Below, in pieces: positions 48,786 through 59,966 of a stretch of DNA of 64,000 nucleotides. Each line of letters opens with the position of its first letter. Position 1 is the stretch's first letter. Below the pieces are notes generated by a model. The model did no database searches, was not told the origin of the DNA, and saw only the letters and a list, made by a program, of their open reading frames with translations. Position numbers and translations under genes: made by a program. This DNA comes from Archivesica marissinica (lineage: Eukaryota; Mollusca; Bivalvia; Venerida; Vesicomyidae): contig CM026390.1 of NCBI GenBank assembly GCA_014843695.1, forward strand, positions 56,011,624 through 56,075,623, read 5' to 3'.

Positions 48786-51700
48786 GATATGCCAATTGTA
48801 AAGCTAAACAGGTGTGTCGGGTTGTGTTAATGACTGAATACGTCATCCAGCGAAAATGTGGTTTATGTATCATATAATATAATAACTTGTCTAACTACTG
48901 TTATGTCATATTTCGGGTTTTACGCCTGCATCAGCACCATTTTGGGCTATATCGCCGGCGGGCAGTTTACCTAACAACACCTTTCCTGGGCAGGCTCCAG
49001 CGATTAACCAGTACTTGGGTGCACCAACCTCCGTAAGAAACTGCCAACGTTTTCATATAAATGAGACACGGCCTGAGCGGGGCTCGAACCCGTGACCATC
49101 AGTGATGATAGGTTACCTTTCTAACTACTGACCTTGATATGTTCCAGAGCAGTTGGCACCACGTCTTTCTTGATCAAGGTAACTGTGCAGCCACCGAACC
49201 CTCCACCGGTCATTCGAGATCCAAACACACCATCCACCTCCATCGCTGCTTCCACCAACTCGTCTAACTCGGGACATGACACCTCAAAGTCATCTCTGCA
49301 AAATGAAACCACGTGGACGTTTACAACTATTTACTGCATATCACATAAGATATGAGAGATTTTGTTTTCGCGATTTACCAGTTTCCAATTCTCTCGCAAA
49401 ATCTTACATTTGCGTGTATGAACTCGAAATTCGCAAGCGAGATATGTGGGCGGCAATCCATTATGTCTTAGCAAATTTAATTTCGCGATGGTGTTCTTTC
49501 GTAATTATCACGACATATGCATTACATAAACTAATATATAATAAAATGTTGCGAAGATGCACCACCTCCGCAAATACTAACTCCTCCGTCCGGTGATGTT
49601 TCAAAAAGCGTGTCAAGCAGATGACTAATAAATAGTGCAATTAAGTAATACTTATGTAAGTATTCAAGAGTGTTTGGTCTTTAACATAATTATTAAAGCG
49701 ACACTACATCGGTGAAAACGCAAATGTCTGCAGAATGTAATTTCCTATTATATGGTGTTTTTTTCTCTCCAATATTTGCCTCAAAAACTGAGTATTTCAA
49801 CAAATAAACAAGCGTCGTATACGCGGTTTGTTGACATAACAAAATAATGTAAATAGGGTTGACATTCATGCGTAATACAATGTGTGTATCATGAATAACA
49901 TGATTTATGGTAAAGATTTACAGTTATATCTCACATTTGTGACTATGCAGATTTATTTGTAGACTAATCTTAGTTAAATTATCTAAAGGAAAGTATCGCG
50001 CGTTTAGTATTGACTCCAATGACAACACACGTCATTTCAGGAGCGTGGATGACCGTTATATGAAATCCTACTTTCACTTTTGAAAGTTTGTAGACCACAA
50101 AACACTGTTTATTGGTGCAATGTTAGTGTTCGAATGTATTCAGAAGAATTTGTAGTAGCAATGCATCTATACGTGAAAATGCATTTTATTTGCTTTCTGC
50201 GATGTAATGTCGCTTTAACAAGCATGTGTCCAAATTGCACATATATACATGTAAAAAGGAAAATCTTCAATTGTTGCTATAATACATGTATTATTTGGTG
50301 TATGTATATAGTGTTCCACATCGATGCTCCAGAATGGAATACATGTTCGGTATTTGTAATAAGATATAATTAGCCCTTTCCTTCATAGAGATTTAGGTTA
50401 ATATACTATTATATCTCCATACAAACGACAGCCATTTAGCTATCATGCAGTGGATAAGTAGTCACCATATCTATCCCACCTCCATAGATATTAATGGACT
50501 ACATAGTGGATTTAGTTAATATACTATTATATCTCCATACAAACGACAGCATTTAGCTACATTCAGTGGATATAGTACCATATATTATCCCACCTCCATA
50601 GATATTATGGGACTACATAGTGTTAGGTTAATGGTTATACTATATATCTCCATACAACGACAGCCTTTAGCTATCAGCGTGATAAGTAGTCACCATATCT
50701 ATCCCACCTCCATAGATATTACTGGGACTACATAGTGATTTAGGTTAATATACTATTATATCTCCATACAAACGACAGCCATTTAGCTATCATGCAGTAG
50801 ATAAGTAGTCACCATATCTATCCCACCTCCATAGATATTACTGGGACTACATGATATTCTGGCCATTATTATGAGCATTGGTTTGGCTACTATATTATCA
50901 ATGTATGTCGTATTGGTAATGGCGTCAAGATGTGCTTCTATGGTGGAAAGGGTTAAGGAATGAACTATACTAGAGGACATAGAAAACGCACACCTATACT
51001 AGAGGACATAGAAAACGCACACTTCGGATAAGTGTGTTTTTACATGAAAAATAATAACTATATAAATACATAGTTTTAAACATTTTGGAATATTTTTAGT
51101 TGTTCAGTTTGTGTTTTGTAATAAAGATGTGATATACCTTTGATGGAATCCTTCGTATTATGTTTTCATGTAATAATAATCATATAATGTAGGTGTGCGT
51201 TTTCTATGTCATCTAGTATATAATGTAGGTGTGCGTTTTCTATGTCCTCTAGTATATAATGTAGGTGTGCGTTTTCTATGTCCTCTAGTATATATGTAGG
51301 CGTGCGGTGTTCTGGTACGCTAGTATATAATGTAGGTGTGCGTTTCTATGTCGTCTAGTATATAATGTATGTGTACGTTTTCTATGTCCTCTAGTATATA
51401 ATGTAGGTGTGCGTTTTCTATGTCCTCTAGTATATAATGTAGGTGTGCGTTTTCTATGTCCACTAGTATATAATGTAGGTGTGCGTTTTCTCTGCCCTCT
51501 AGTATATAATGTAGGTGTGCGTTTCTATGTCATCTAGTATATAATGTAGGTGTGCGTTTTCTATGTCCTCTAGTATATAATGTAGGTGTGCGTTTTCTAT
51601 GTCATCTAGTATATAATGTATGTGTGCGTTTTCTATGTCCTCTAGTATATAATGTAGGTGTGCGTTTTCTATGTCCTCTAGTATATAATGTAGGTGTGCG

Positions 51701-54700
51701 TTTTCTATGTCCTCTAGTATATAATGTAGGTGTGCGTTTTCTATGTCCTCTAGTATATAATGTAGGTGTGCGTTTTCTATATACTCTAGTATATAATGTA
51801 GGTGTGCGTTTTCTATGTCCTCTAGTATACCTTGGGATAGTTAATGTGTGTGGAGGTCGATTCATTACTTACATTGAATTATTCAAAGAATATCAAAGAA
51901 ACGCTGCCCAACACATCGAATGCGCATGCCCGTAACTTCCAGTGCGCATGTCAGCTGCATATCATTAGCGAGGACATTCACACGAAAATAGATACAAATA
52001 GAGCAGAGGAAATGCAATAGCGATGTCAATAAGGTCAAAAGTTAGCCGTTGCCGCATATTAACCAGTGTGGTTTACCTGAGGGAATTGTGGCTCTGCACC
52101 ATTAGTTCACCAAATAGTTTGTAGTTGTTGTTTTCGAGGGCGCTAGCCGCGTCTTCTGTTCTTTTAATCTCACCAATCACGTGTCGTGCTCGTCTGTATG
52201 TCACGTCATCTAATTCGGATTTATGATCTAGAAAAAATAAGATATTATCATAGAGGCAATTAGCGTGTATTTATCGTCGTCGCATCCTTTGGTTCACTGT
52301 GTCTCCAGATGTGTATTAGTTTTCTTTTCATTTTGTGTTCACGATACAGACAGAACCAGAGAGATTCCGTAGTTTTTGTTGTTGTTGGTGGGGGGAGGGG
52401 GTAAGCCTACATCGGCACCATTTTGAGCTATATCGCCAGCGGACAGTTTACATAACAACACCTTTTCTGGGCAGGCTCCAGCGGTTAACCAGTACTTGGT
52501 GCACCAACCTCCGTAAGAAACTGCCAACTGTATCATATAAATGAGACACGGTCTGAGCGGGGCTCGAACCCGTGACCATCAGTGATGATAGGTTACAGTG
52601 GTATACAAGTCAGCGACCTTAACCACTCGACCACGGAGTCGGCTATTTGGTACCCTACCTATATTCCGATCAAGTACTATAATACACGTAACACCATTTC
52701 CCAAGGTGTACTAATACCTTCTAACTGTTTTTCATTGGCATCTCGCAAACTTTTTAGTCCTATGACGTGGGCTCCGTGTTCACACTGTGCCCGCCTTGTT
52801 GAATACTCAGATGCCTCGATGTTGTGTTTCACGTTAGAATTCGTCACCAATATAACAACATTTGGATCGTTCAAAGGAACTAAACGACTTTCTAATGACC
52901 TACAATAGAAATTCATAATGCACGACGGTTTGGGTGTAAATCTACGATTTGTATCAATGCTAATAGATACGTGTACATTTGTATTATTATGTCCGATTCC
53001 GAGTAATTGCATATTCTTAGGGTATCAGATACTACCAGTCTCAAACCGGGGTCTCGTGTCGCTGATTTACACCGTACACGTAAATATGTCTGTAACATTG
53101 CACTATCCTCCAAAATCTAAAATGATTAATTTCGTCATGAGTCGTCACTCATATGGCCCGAATAACCGGTAGCGACGAATCGATAAGTGACGGGTACCGA
53201 CCTTTGGCTATTAAACGATAACTCTCATTGCTAGTCTAACCCACTAACCCATTATCAAATTTATATTCGTATAAAATATTGTTCCCTCTTTGAGCATGTT
53301 GTTTTGGATTAATACGACATGATCAACTGGAACGTCATGGATCAATGCTCTCCTATTTGTTTATATTGAATTGTTTGTTGCTATACAATCGGTCAACACA
53401 GCGAATGTCAGCCATACAAGCAATACATCATACACAGTAGAGTGGTGGAAGCTATGCTCGGCGTATTCCTATGCTCGGTGTATTTTCCATGTTCATCAGT
53501 ATCTAAAATATTTATATAGTTCTAGGCTAATTTCGCCGACAGAGCTGAAGCATGGTTCAATAGCATTCCGTTGAGTGTATAGGTAGGCTGATGCAACTGT
53601 CACATGACTTGTCCAGCAGACTAATATAAACAAGCAAATCATTGGGATAATATTTCCAGCGAAACTGTTACGGTGTATGAGCAATTCGGGTAGCTATCCG
53701 AATTTAAAAAATCTACACTAACCTGAAAAATAGTTTCTCAATGATGTACTATATCAAAATTTGATATTCAACACGTTTTGGTGGATAAATAAAAAATAAC
53801 AAGTACGCCGTGCATAGGTGCCCTGAAGTCTTCAATTCCCCATATAAACGGGTGCCGACCGACCGACCGACCGACCGTTACGATAGCTGTATTGAGCAGC
53901 AAGGTCACGTGATGAAGCTAAAACTGTCGACATAGTGTTTTAAAAGTTGTTTTCACGACTTAAAAAAATAAATAATATACGGCATGTGCATTTAACAGTT
54001 TATACTGGTCATTATATGTGGGATTTACACCGAGCATAGGTTCCACCACTCTAACAATATTTACCTGCAGTCTATGAGAAGGGCGTGGTTTTCCTCGCCC
54101 ATAATAGATATGAACTGGTCCATTATACCACAAGGGGCGCCAGCAAACTCATGCTCTGCCTTCTGACACGCAAGTGCTTTTTCAGTCTTGCTGATCCCGC
54201 TTTCTACCCCTATTAACGTGTCGATGAAAGTGTATGTACCAACCTCTAAGGAGGCGGAGCTTGAAACGCCCCCGCCCAGCGGGACGGACGTAACAATAAC
54301 GCAATCAAATCCCGGGACCTGGCCACCTGCGAATGTTTAAATAACAGAATGGTTTTCAAATGAAAACAATATATCATTGTATAGCCAATATAAAATAAAA
54401 CTCACGTTTGTCAACATTTAAGAAGTGCATTCGGGCGGGCAGACAACGGATGATAACGACTTACGGTGCATTCGGGATGGCAGATGACGGATGATAACGA
54501 CTTACGGTGCAATCGGGATGGCAGACAACGGATGAGAGCGACTTACGGTGCATTCGGGCTGACAGACAACGGATGATAACGACTTATACGGTGCATTCGA
54601 GTAGGCAGACAACGGATGAGAGTGACTTACGGTGCATTCGGGCTGACAGACAACGGATGATAACGACTTATACGGTGCATTCGAGTAGGCAGACAACGGA

Positions 54701-57700
54701 TGAGAGCGACTTACGGTGCATTCGGGCTGACAGACAACGGATGATAACGACTTATACGGTGCATTCGAGTAGGCAGACAACGGATGAGAGCGACTTACGG
54801 TGCATTCGGCTGCAGACAACGGATGATAACGACTTGGGTGTTGGTGGGGGGGGGTTGTTTGGGGGTTGTGTTGGGTGGGGTTGTGTTATACGTTGAATTC
54901 GAGTATGCAGAACACGGATGAGAGCGAACTTACGGTGCATTCGGGCTGACAGACAACGGATGATAACGACTTATACGGTGCATTCGAGTAGGCAGACAAC
55001 GGATGAGAGCGACTTACGGTGCATTCGGGCTGACAGACAACCAATGATAACGACTTATGGTGCATTCGAGCGGGCAGACAACGGATGAGAGCGACTTACG
55101 CTGCATTCGGGCTGACAGACAACGGATGATAACGACTTACATAGCGGGCAGACAACGGATGAGAGTGACTTACGGTACATTCGGGCTGACAGACAACGGA
55201 TGAGAGTGACTTACAGTGCATTTCTGTGGGCAGACAACAGATGAGAATGACTTACAGTGCATTCAGGATGGCAGACAACGGATGAGAGCGATTTACAGTG
55301 CATTCGGGATGGCAGGTAACGGATGAGAACGACTTACGTTGCATTCGGGCGGGCATACAACGGATGAGAGTGAATTACAGTGTATTCGGGCTAGCAGGCA
55401 ACGGATAATAACGACTTACGCTGCATTCGGGCGGGGCGGGCAGACAACAGATGAGAGTGCCTTACAGAGCATTCGGGCGGGCAGACAACGGATGAGAGCG
55501 GCTTACATTGCATTCGGGTGGGCATACAACGGATGAGAGCGACTTACATTGCATTCGGGTGGGCATACAACGGATGAGAGCGACTTACATTGCATTCGGG
55601 TGGGCATACAACGGATGAGAGCGACTTACAGTGCATTCGGGCGGGCAGACACCGGATGAGAGCGACTTACAGTGCATTCGTGTGGGCAGACTATTATCCA
55701 TCCACACACACACAGGACAGCCAAATTACCATAAACACAGTCATACTGATCAATGATCAAGCTTCAAATTAGGAAGACATTCGTCCCAAGGCGGTTTAGC
55801 CTATACAACGTTTTAATTGGATTCACAGTCAATAACTGAACTGCTTTAAGTTTAAGGAACCAATTAAAATGACGCAAATAAGAAATATGAAATTATGACA
55901 TTAATATGACAGCAGATTGGTTTCTCAGTTATACATACTAGTAGTAATCTTTATTTAGTTTATACACATTTAGTTTAGCTCGATTGCGAAACAAGTTCTT
56001 ATAACTTATATTAATCACTCTCGAGATCTCATTCCTGATGGAATCCATCGCCACGAGGGAGAGAGAAGAGGCAACGTGGAAATTAAATGCCTTGCCTAAG
56101 GGCACAATCGTAACGGCTCCAGCGGGGCTCGAACTCCGGACCTTTCGCACCTGAAGCGAACGCGCATCCACTGCGCTATCACAACTTCCAATCTTTATTT
56201 ACATCTCATCATTGTACGTACAATATTTACAATAATATTACATGTATGGTTTACATAATAAAAGTACATTGCCACTCCAACATGGAGTTATAAGAGATGA
56301 ACAAAATGATACACAATCCGCTCGCCCATATGGTTCGCCGGAGGCGAGAGTAAATAAGCTCAATCATCATCGATACACAATCATATGTCACAGTATGTTA
56401 GGGATAAAGCTGCAATATCCCTGCTAATCGGATATTAAAAACTGCTCTAAAACACTGAATACTGAAATAACAAATAGGTATTATTGCACACTGATTAAGA
56501 ATTGGTCATATACGAAATCTAACTTCGCTTTGATCAGATCATAGCGAATATGCTTAGAAGAGATATTACAGACGAGATAACAAAAATTGCAGTTAGAAAT
56601 ACAAAGAAATAATGACATTATTCACAAATAATAAAATTATTTACATAATAAAAACTGACGCCTCTGTAGAATAATAAAACAGGTTTTGGCACAATTACGA
56701 ATCATCTCTTGGTTTGAAAACAGGAAACAATATTTATCATAATGATTACAAACCAATTCAGGAACGTTTACTGACTGAAAATAATTATTCAAATAAACAA
56801 TATTAATTAGGACACCTCGATACTGTAAAGTTTAATCGAGTACAGGTTTTAGTACTAATATATGTATTGGGGTATTTAGCTTAAAGTTTATTTTACAACC
56901 GAAGCAAGTTCTAACAACTTATATTAATCACTCTCGTTGGCACGGATGCGAGCGTATATGTGGTCATTACCCGGAGAAAACCCACCTGTCCGATCTGGCG
57001 ACCACCATACCAACTCACATACTTCCCGGTCCAAGGATCGAACCCGGATTGCATTGGTGAGAAGTGAGCGCGCTAAGCACTGCGCTATTGGGGTATTTGG
57101 TTTAGCCTTACCTACAGAAGGAGCAGCAGGTATGCAATGTTAATCTAAATAAAAAATAAAGTGTTTGTTTATTATAGTGTCACCCCTATTTAAAGGGCCA
57201 GCCATTTCTGACTTATGAGACACCTCTTTTGATGAACATCAGTACTTCCCAAATCCAATGCGTGTATACCTGGCGCCGTGCTAGTAGGCAATCGGTAACC
57301 ATTATTTAACTAGCTGGCGGCTCACCAACCGGCCATATCAGAACAAACCCCTGACGAGGTTCGAACCTTCGACCTCCCGCTCCGTAGGCACAACATAAAT
57401 GAATAAAGGCACAAAAACATAATTACAGGTTTGAATATGACAAACATAAACTTAATAATACATTTAAGCGTTATATGATTTTGTTCATGAAGATAAATAA
57501 AAATAATTTTCACAAAGCGTGAAGCACAACTCTTCCTACCGTTGCAAAATAATAAATACTTAACTATTCCATGAACGGACGCCAATAACAGCAATGTAAA
57601 CCTTTAATTCTAATATGATACCTTTATAATTAGCCACTACTCCTTTCACATAATTTGCCCATTTCGGTTGCCCTGGCTTTAGAGGAGAGGTGTCCGTAGG

Positions 57701-59242
57701 AACCGAGAACTCGACACATTTAGGATCATCCACACCCTCTGCTAAGGTCAGCACCCTGCAAGTCTCACCTTCGGTTTTCTTCCCAACAAAAACAGAGACC
57801 AGCGGCAATGCCTGTTAAAAATGGAGCGTATACTTTAGGAACGATTAGTAATTGTAATAATTATTGAATTTAAGACAGTTTCTGATTTTGCAGAGTAATT
57901 TTTATAAACGTTAAAAGGATAATATTAAGCGGCAGGGAAGGGGTTTGTGGAATCTAAGCATAATTTTGCTTTTGCCTTAAATATAGCGTGACACATTGAT
58001 GTATGTAACACTCCAGTTAATCAGTACACTGTATACATACAGTCACTCCTGTGTTAGTGGTACCCTCCATTAAGCATCCAACCGTGCATAAAGTAGCCAT
58101 ATTTCAGATACCAAAAATGTTACTTTGTATACATTTGACCTTTAATAAGCAGACAAATTTGACCTCTAATAAGCAGACACCTGTGCTATGCAGACACTTT
58201 CTGTGATTCCCTTGGCTGGCTGCTTATTACAGACAGGGTTGACTGTAGGCCTGGTTTAATCTATCGATATACTGATATAAACGTGTATAGGTTGTCATTT
58301 TGCAATGTTTATGCATATATATAACGACCGCGAGCTATTTGTCAAATAAAATTAAGTGTAGAAAATGATGGTTTTGGGAGTGAATAACAGGCATGACGTA
58401 TACCAGGGTTCGTGGGTTCAATCATCAAATCCAGGATCGGGTAGTGGTCCAGTTATAACACACGTGGCTCGTACTTCAGGGTTCGTGGGTTCAATCCTCA
58501 AATGCAGAAGGGGTCAGTGGTCCAGTTATAACACACGTGGCTCGTACACCAAGGCTCGTACTTCAGGGTTCGTGGGTTCATTCCTCAAATGCAATAGGGG
58601 TCAGTGGTCCAGTTATAACACACGTGGCTCGTACTCATGGGTTCGATCCTCCGCTCTATAACGGTTGGCTGTGACTTGAGGTGTATCGGTGTATTATATA
58701 ATAAGAGTATGTAAAAGAACCATGAACAGCCAAAATAGACCATGGTTTGTATTGCATTATCTACTAAGCCATAAAATCACTACTATAATAAATAAACGCA
58801 CACGGAATAAGGTATTATGTGACTATTTGTAAATTACCTCCCTTGATGGATATTTATTTACAAATTCATCAATAACTATGTATACCGAGCTAACTCTAGG
58901 ATAAATTATTTGTGTGTGCACTACATACCCGTCTTTAGGATAAATGTGCAGATGAAATACGGTTTTATTATTTTCATTTGAAGGGAAGCAGACCACCGCG
59001 CATGCGAGATTTAACCTAAGCATACTATCATTACTATGTAAACATTGCATCATCACTCATCATACACGTACCATTGGAAATACAAATCCATCGTTGTAGT
59101 CCGTGTGTTCGCCAATCAAATTAACCCTTCCCGGCGCACACGCTGCCGTCGTCGGCTCACTAGCAAAGTTATCCTTGAATGCTATCACGGCCTGTTTTAA
59201 TAAATCACCAATAGTAGGTATTCGGGTGTGCAGATCTGCCAT
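48498..59242 (-). CDS. GALK1: Galactokinase, seven coding exons, complete
   Basis: Phosphorylates alpha-D-galactose with ATP to galactose-1-phosphate in the cytosol, the first committed step of the Leloir pathway. The seven exons sum to 1191 bp (396 residues plus stop), close to the 392 of human GALK1 and shorter than GALK2. In order: the galactokinase signature [15 protein letters not shown] at 38-52 (Arg39 and Asp48 match the sugar-site Arg37 and Asp46 of human), the GHMP ATP-binding loop [13 protein letters not shown] at 136-148, catalytic Asp190 in CGIMDQFIS, and the third GHMP motif [10 protein letters not shown] at 345-354. The start ATG at 59242 has A at -3 and G at +4. All six introns are GT-AG with matching phases. 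The introns hold many repeats. I see no frameshift or missing catalytic residue. Promoter and polyadenylation sites are not identified. Confidence 0.97.
48737..48780. repeat. TA microsatellite in GALK1 intron 6
   Basis: About 22 TA dinucleotides between exon 7 and the SINE B copy. Confidence 0.97.
48907..49116 (-). mobile_element. SINE B, head-truncated, in GALK1 intron 6
   Basis: The body and tail are complete (gggttttacgcctgcatc, gtttacctaacaacacc). The tRNA-like head stops after the B-box half (gggctcgaacccgtgacc) near 49116, so the A box is missing. Confidence 0.88.
49133..49295 (-). CDS. GALK1: GALK1 exon 6 (residues 319-373)
   Basis: Acceptor ttttgcag, then [13 protein letters not shown] and the GGGFGG motif. 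It ends EHIK at donor GTCAGT in phase 0. A family-B SINE begins only 17 bp into the following intron. Reading through the donor gives a stop after three codons, so splicing is needed for the normal C-terminus. Confidence 0.95.
49697..50214. mobile_element. piggyBac-like MITE, copy 2 (518 bp), GALK1 intron 5
   Basis: Starts AGCGACACTACATCGG and ends GATGTAATGTCGCT, with TTAA outside both ends (49693-49696 and 50215-50218). Opposite orientation to the copy at 6611. About 95 bp of one terminal repeat is deleted near 50190-50203. Confidence 0.88.
50384..50860 (+). repeat. About 120-bp tandem repeat, four copies, GALK1 intron 5
   Basis: Each copy has gattt-aggttaatatactat, tctccatacaaacgacagcc, the gataagtagtcaccatat block and ccacctccatagatatta. 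The middle copies have many one-base losses. Confidence 0.92.
50966..51020 (-). repeat. Two inverted units of the 36-bp array
   Basis: ctatactagaggacatagaa and aacgcacac occur twice. They are the complement of the unit at 51188-51830. Confidence 0.85.
51188..51830 (+). repeat. 36-bp minisatellite, about 18 copies, GALK1 intron 5
   Basis: The unit starts tagtatataatgtaggtgtg and ends cgttttctatgtcctc. The 36-bp length keeps frame, giving a 12-residue repeating open frame on the plus strand and one on the minus strand, both artefacts. Confidence 0.95.
52077..52227 (-). CDS. GALK1: GALK1 exon 5 (residues 269-319)
   Basis: Acceptor ttttttctag. It contains [11 protein letters not shown] and LMVQSHNSL. 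Donor GTAAAC, phase 2. Confidence 0.95.
52402..52642 (-). mobile_element. SINE B in GALK1 intron 4
   Basis: Nearly full length, from taagcctacatcggcacc to cactcgaccacggagtcgg. It fills about half of the intron. Confidence 0.9.
52718..52899 (-). CDS. GALK1: GALK1 exon 4 (residues 208-269)
   Basis: Acceptor ctattgtag, then [12 protein letters not shown]. It contains VTNSNVKHN and [11 protein letters not shown], typical of galactokinase. Donor GTATTA, phase 1. Confidence 0.95.
53035..53180 (+). mobile_element. SINE A, 5'-truncated, in GALK1 intron 3
   Basis: The body (ggggtctcgtgtcgctg, attgcactatcctcc) and tail stem (cgtcactcatatggcc, taccggtagcgacga-like end) are clear. The tRNA head is absent. 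Confidence 0.8.
53857..53877. repeat. GACC tetranucleotide run
   Basis: Five copies of gacc in a row in GALK1 intron 3. Confidence 0.9.
54065..54326 (-). CDS. GALK1: GALK1 exon 3 (residues 121-208)
   Basis: Acceptor attcgcag. It carries the ATP loop and catalytic Asp190 (CGIMDQFIS) and ends HALLIDC in phase 2 at donor GTAAAT. Confidence 0.96.
54427..55690 (+). repeat. 41-bp minisatellite, about 30 copies, GALK1 intron 2
   Basis: Units contain gcattcgggctgacagacaa and cggatgagagcgacttac. In the left half two forms alternate (gcgacttacgg and aacgacttatacgg, cattcgagtaggc), giving an approximately 84-bp dimer. The array starts about 100 bp inside intron 2 from exon 3. Confidence 0.95.
54834..54882 (+). 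other. G-rich block inside the 41-bp array
   Basis: Runs of 3, 9, 5, 3 and 4 G separated by short T-rich loops interrupt the array. The plus strand is the non-template strand relative to no gene; GALK1 transcripts carry the C-rich complement. The composition could form a G-quadruplex. Confidence 0.7.
55958..56189 (-). mobile_element. SINE C with 12-bp target duplication, GALK1 intron 2
   Basis: The 12 bp aatctttattta lie on the left (55946-55957) and on the right (56190-56201). The full head (tcgcacctgaagcgaacgcg on this strand) and tail are present. Confidence 0.93.
56202..56864. other. AT-rich intron sequence, nothing recognised
   Basis: Part of GALK1 intron 2. No further element recognised. 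Confidence 0.45.
56878..57085 (-). mobile_element. SINE D with 13-bp target duplication, GALK1 intron 2
   Basis: tattggggtattt occurs at 56865-56877 and 57086-57098. The D body (acccggagaaaacccacc) and head (gatcgaacccggattgc, agcgcgctaagcactgcgc) are complete enough to assign. Confidence 0.93.
57150..57395 (-). mobile_element. Possible fifth SINE family (E)
   Basis: On the minus strand a tRNA-like part with B box (gaaggttcgaacctcg) is followed by gatatggccggttggtgag and a long body ending ggccctttaaataggggtg and aataaacaaacac. A single copy, so family status is a guess. Confidence 0.55.
57622..57811 (-). CDS. GALK1: GALK1 exon 2 (residues 58-121)
   Basis: Acceptor ttttaacag, then [10 protein letters not shown]. 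It includes [10 protein letters not shown], conserved in the family, and ends in phase 1 at donor GTATCA. Confidence 0.95.
58040..58245 (-). mobile_element. MITE P1, copy 3 (206 bp), GALK1 intron 1
   Basis: Ends CAGTCACTCCTGTGTTAG and CAGACAGGGTTGACTG, with TA on both sides (58038-58039, 58246-58247). Reverse orientation, more diverged than the other two copies. Confidence 0.82.
58405..58800 (+). mobile_element. SINE with tandemly repeated tRNA heads (family G), GALK1 intron 1
   Basis: Three tRNA-like heads, each with agtggtccagttataacac (A box) and a B box (gtgggttcaatcctc twice, catgggttcgatcctc last). They start at 58443, 58516 and 58603, and a partial head precedes them. The single body that follows (gtaaaagaacca, tattgcattatct, aaaatcactac, aataaataaacg) is a distant match to the family-A body. 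Confidence 0.75.
59072..59242 (-). CDS. GALK1: GALK1 exon 1 (residues 1-57)
   Basis: Begins [10 protein letters not shown], contains the galactokinase signature and ends GFVFPM followed by donor GTACGT (phase 0). The surrounding ATG context is gcaaaATGG. Confidence 0.95.
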
Positions 59243-59642
59243 TTTGCCACGTAAATACCGAAAATCTATAATCACGTTATGGTGCAGTGAACATTAATTC
59301 ACTTTTATAGTATACACTGGTTAATCGATATATATAATTCACATTAACAACCGACATTTATACGATTATCAATCGTCAACATTATATGTTCATGCATACC
59401 CGTTATAAACTAGTATTCCACGAACAACAGTTATTATGTTTAGCATATATTCATTTACCTAGAGACAAATAACCCAACAAAAATAAACGTTTAATGAATT
59501 TTATTGTATTGGCAAATATTGGCCATGGCTGGTGATATATTAATATTATATTATTTAAAACGAATGTGAATATTAATAGTATAAGTGATCATTTGCTCCG
59601 TTACCGGCAGCAATATATATATTTATGCTATAATACGCCAAA
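59243..59642. other. Region upstream of GALK1, no promoter motif assigned
   Basis: AT-rich sequence upstream of the start codon. The 5' UTR and promoter should lie here if there is no non-coding first exon, but I see no element I can call. Confidence 0.4.
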
Positions 59643-59680
59643 AAGGGGCCCTGGAGACTAAGCAGTCTCCAGAGACCCTT
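59643..59680. other. Short GC-rich hairpin
   Basis: ctggagact (59651-59659) and agtctccag (59664-59672) form a perfect 9-bp stem with loop aagc. The stem extends partly through gggg/accctt. Confidence 0.75.
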
Positions 59681-59966
59681 CCGCCAAAGCGGTATGGCAT
59701 AAATACCAGCCAAGGCCAATAATCAATTTATTATTTTGGTGCTGAATAGCGAATATGTAGCCATACATTCCTTAATATGGTCTGAAATAGTTTTTAAATC
59801 CCTTTAACTACATGTTTACACTATATATGTATATATGACATATTTCCCAATATTAGAGTAAACTAGCATTATACATGTCTATATCTAATATAATTGCTTA
59901 TAAAGGAAATGCCACTCGAGTTAGACACATCTTCACTGACAGTATACCTGGTTCCTAAAACTAAGA

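Noticed and set aside
49133..49295. GALK1 ending at the TAG just after exon 6
   Set aside because: A good donor (AAG|GTCAGT) precedes the stop, and a terminal exon with the conserved GTPTFY block lies at 48498-48569 in matching phase.
51552..51935. Plus-strand 127-codon ORF with a 12-residue repeat
   Set aside because: A product of the 36-bp array in a GALK1 intron, with matching open frames on the other strand.
52260..52400. Another SINE A tail (tttatcgtcgtcgcatcc)
   Set aside because: Only a short stretch matches, and the following sequence is too diverged to support a call.
59243..59275. GALK1 start upstream of 59242
   Set aside because: The upstream in-frame codon is GTG, not ATG. The ATG at 59242 has a good context and the expected N-terminal length.
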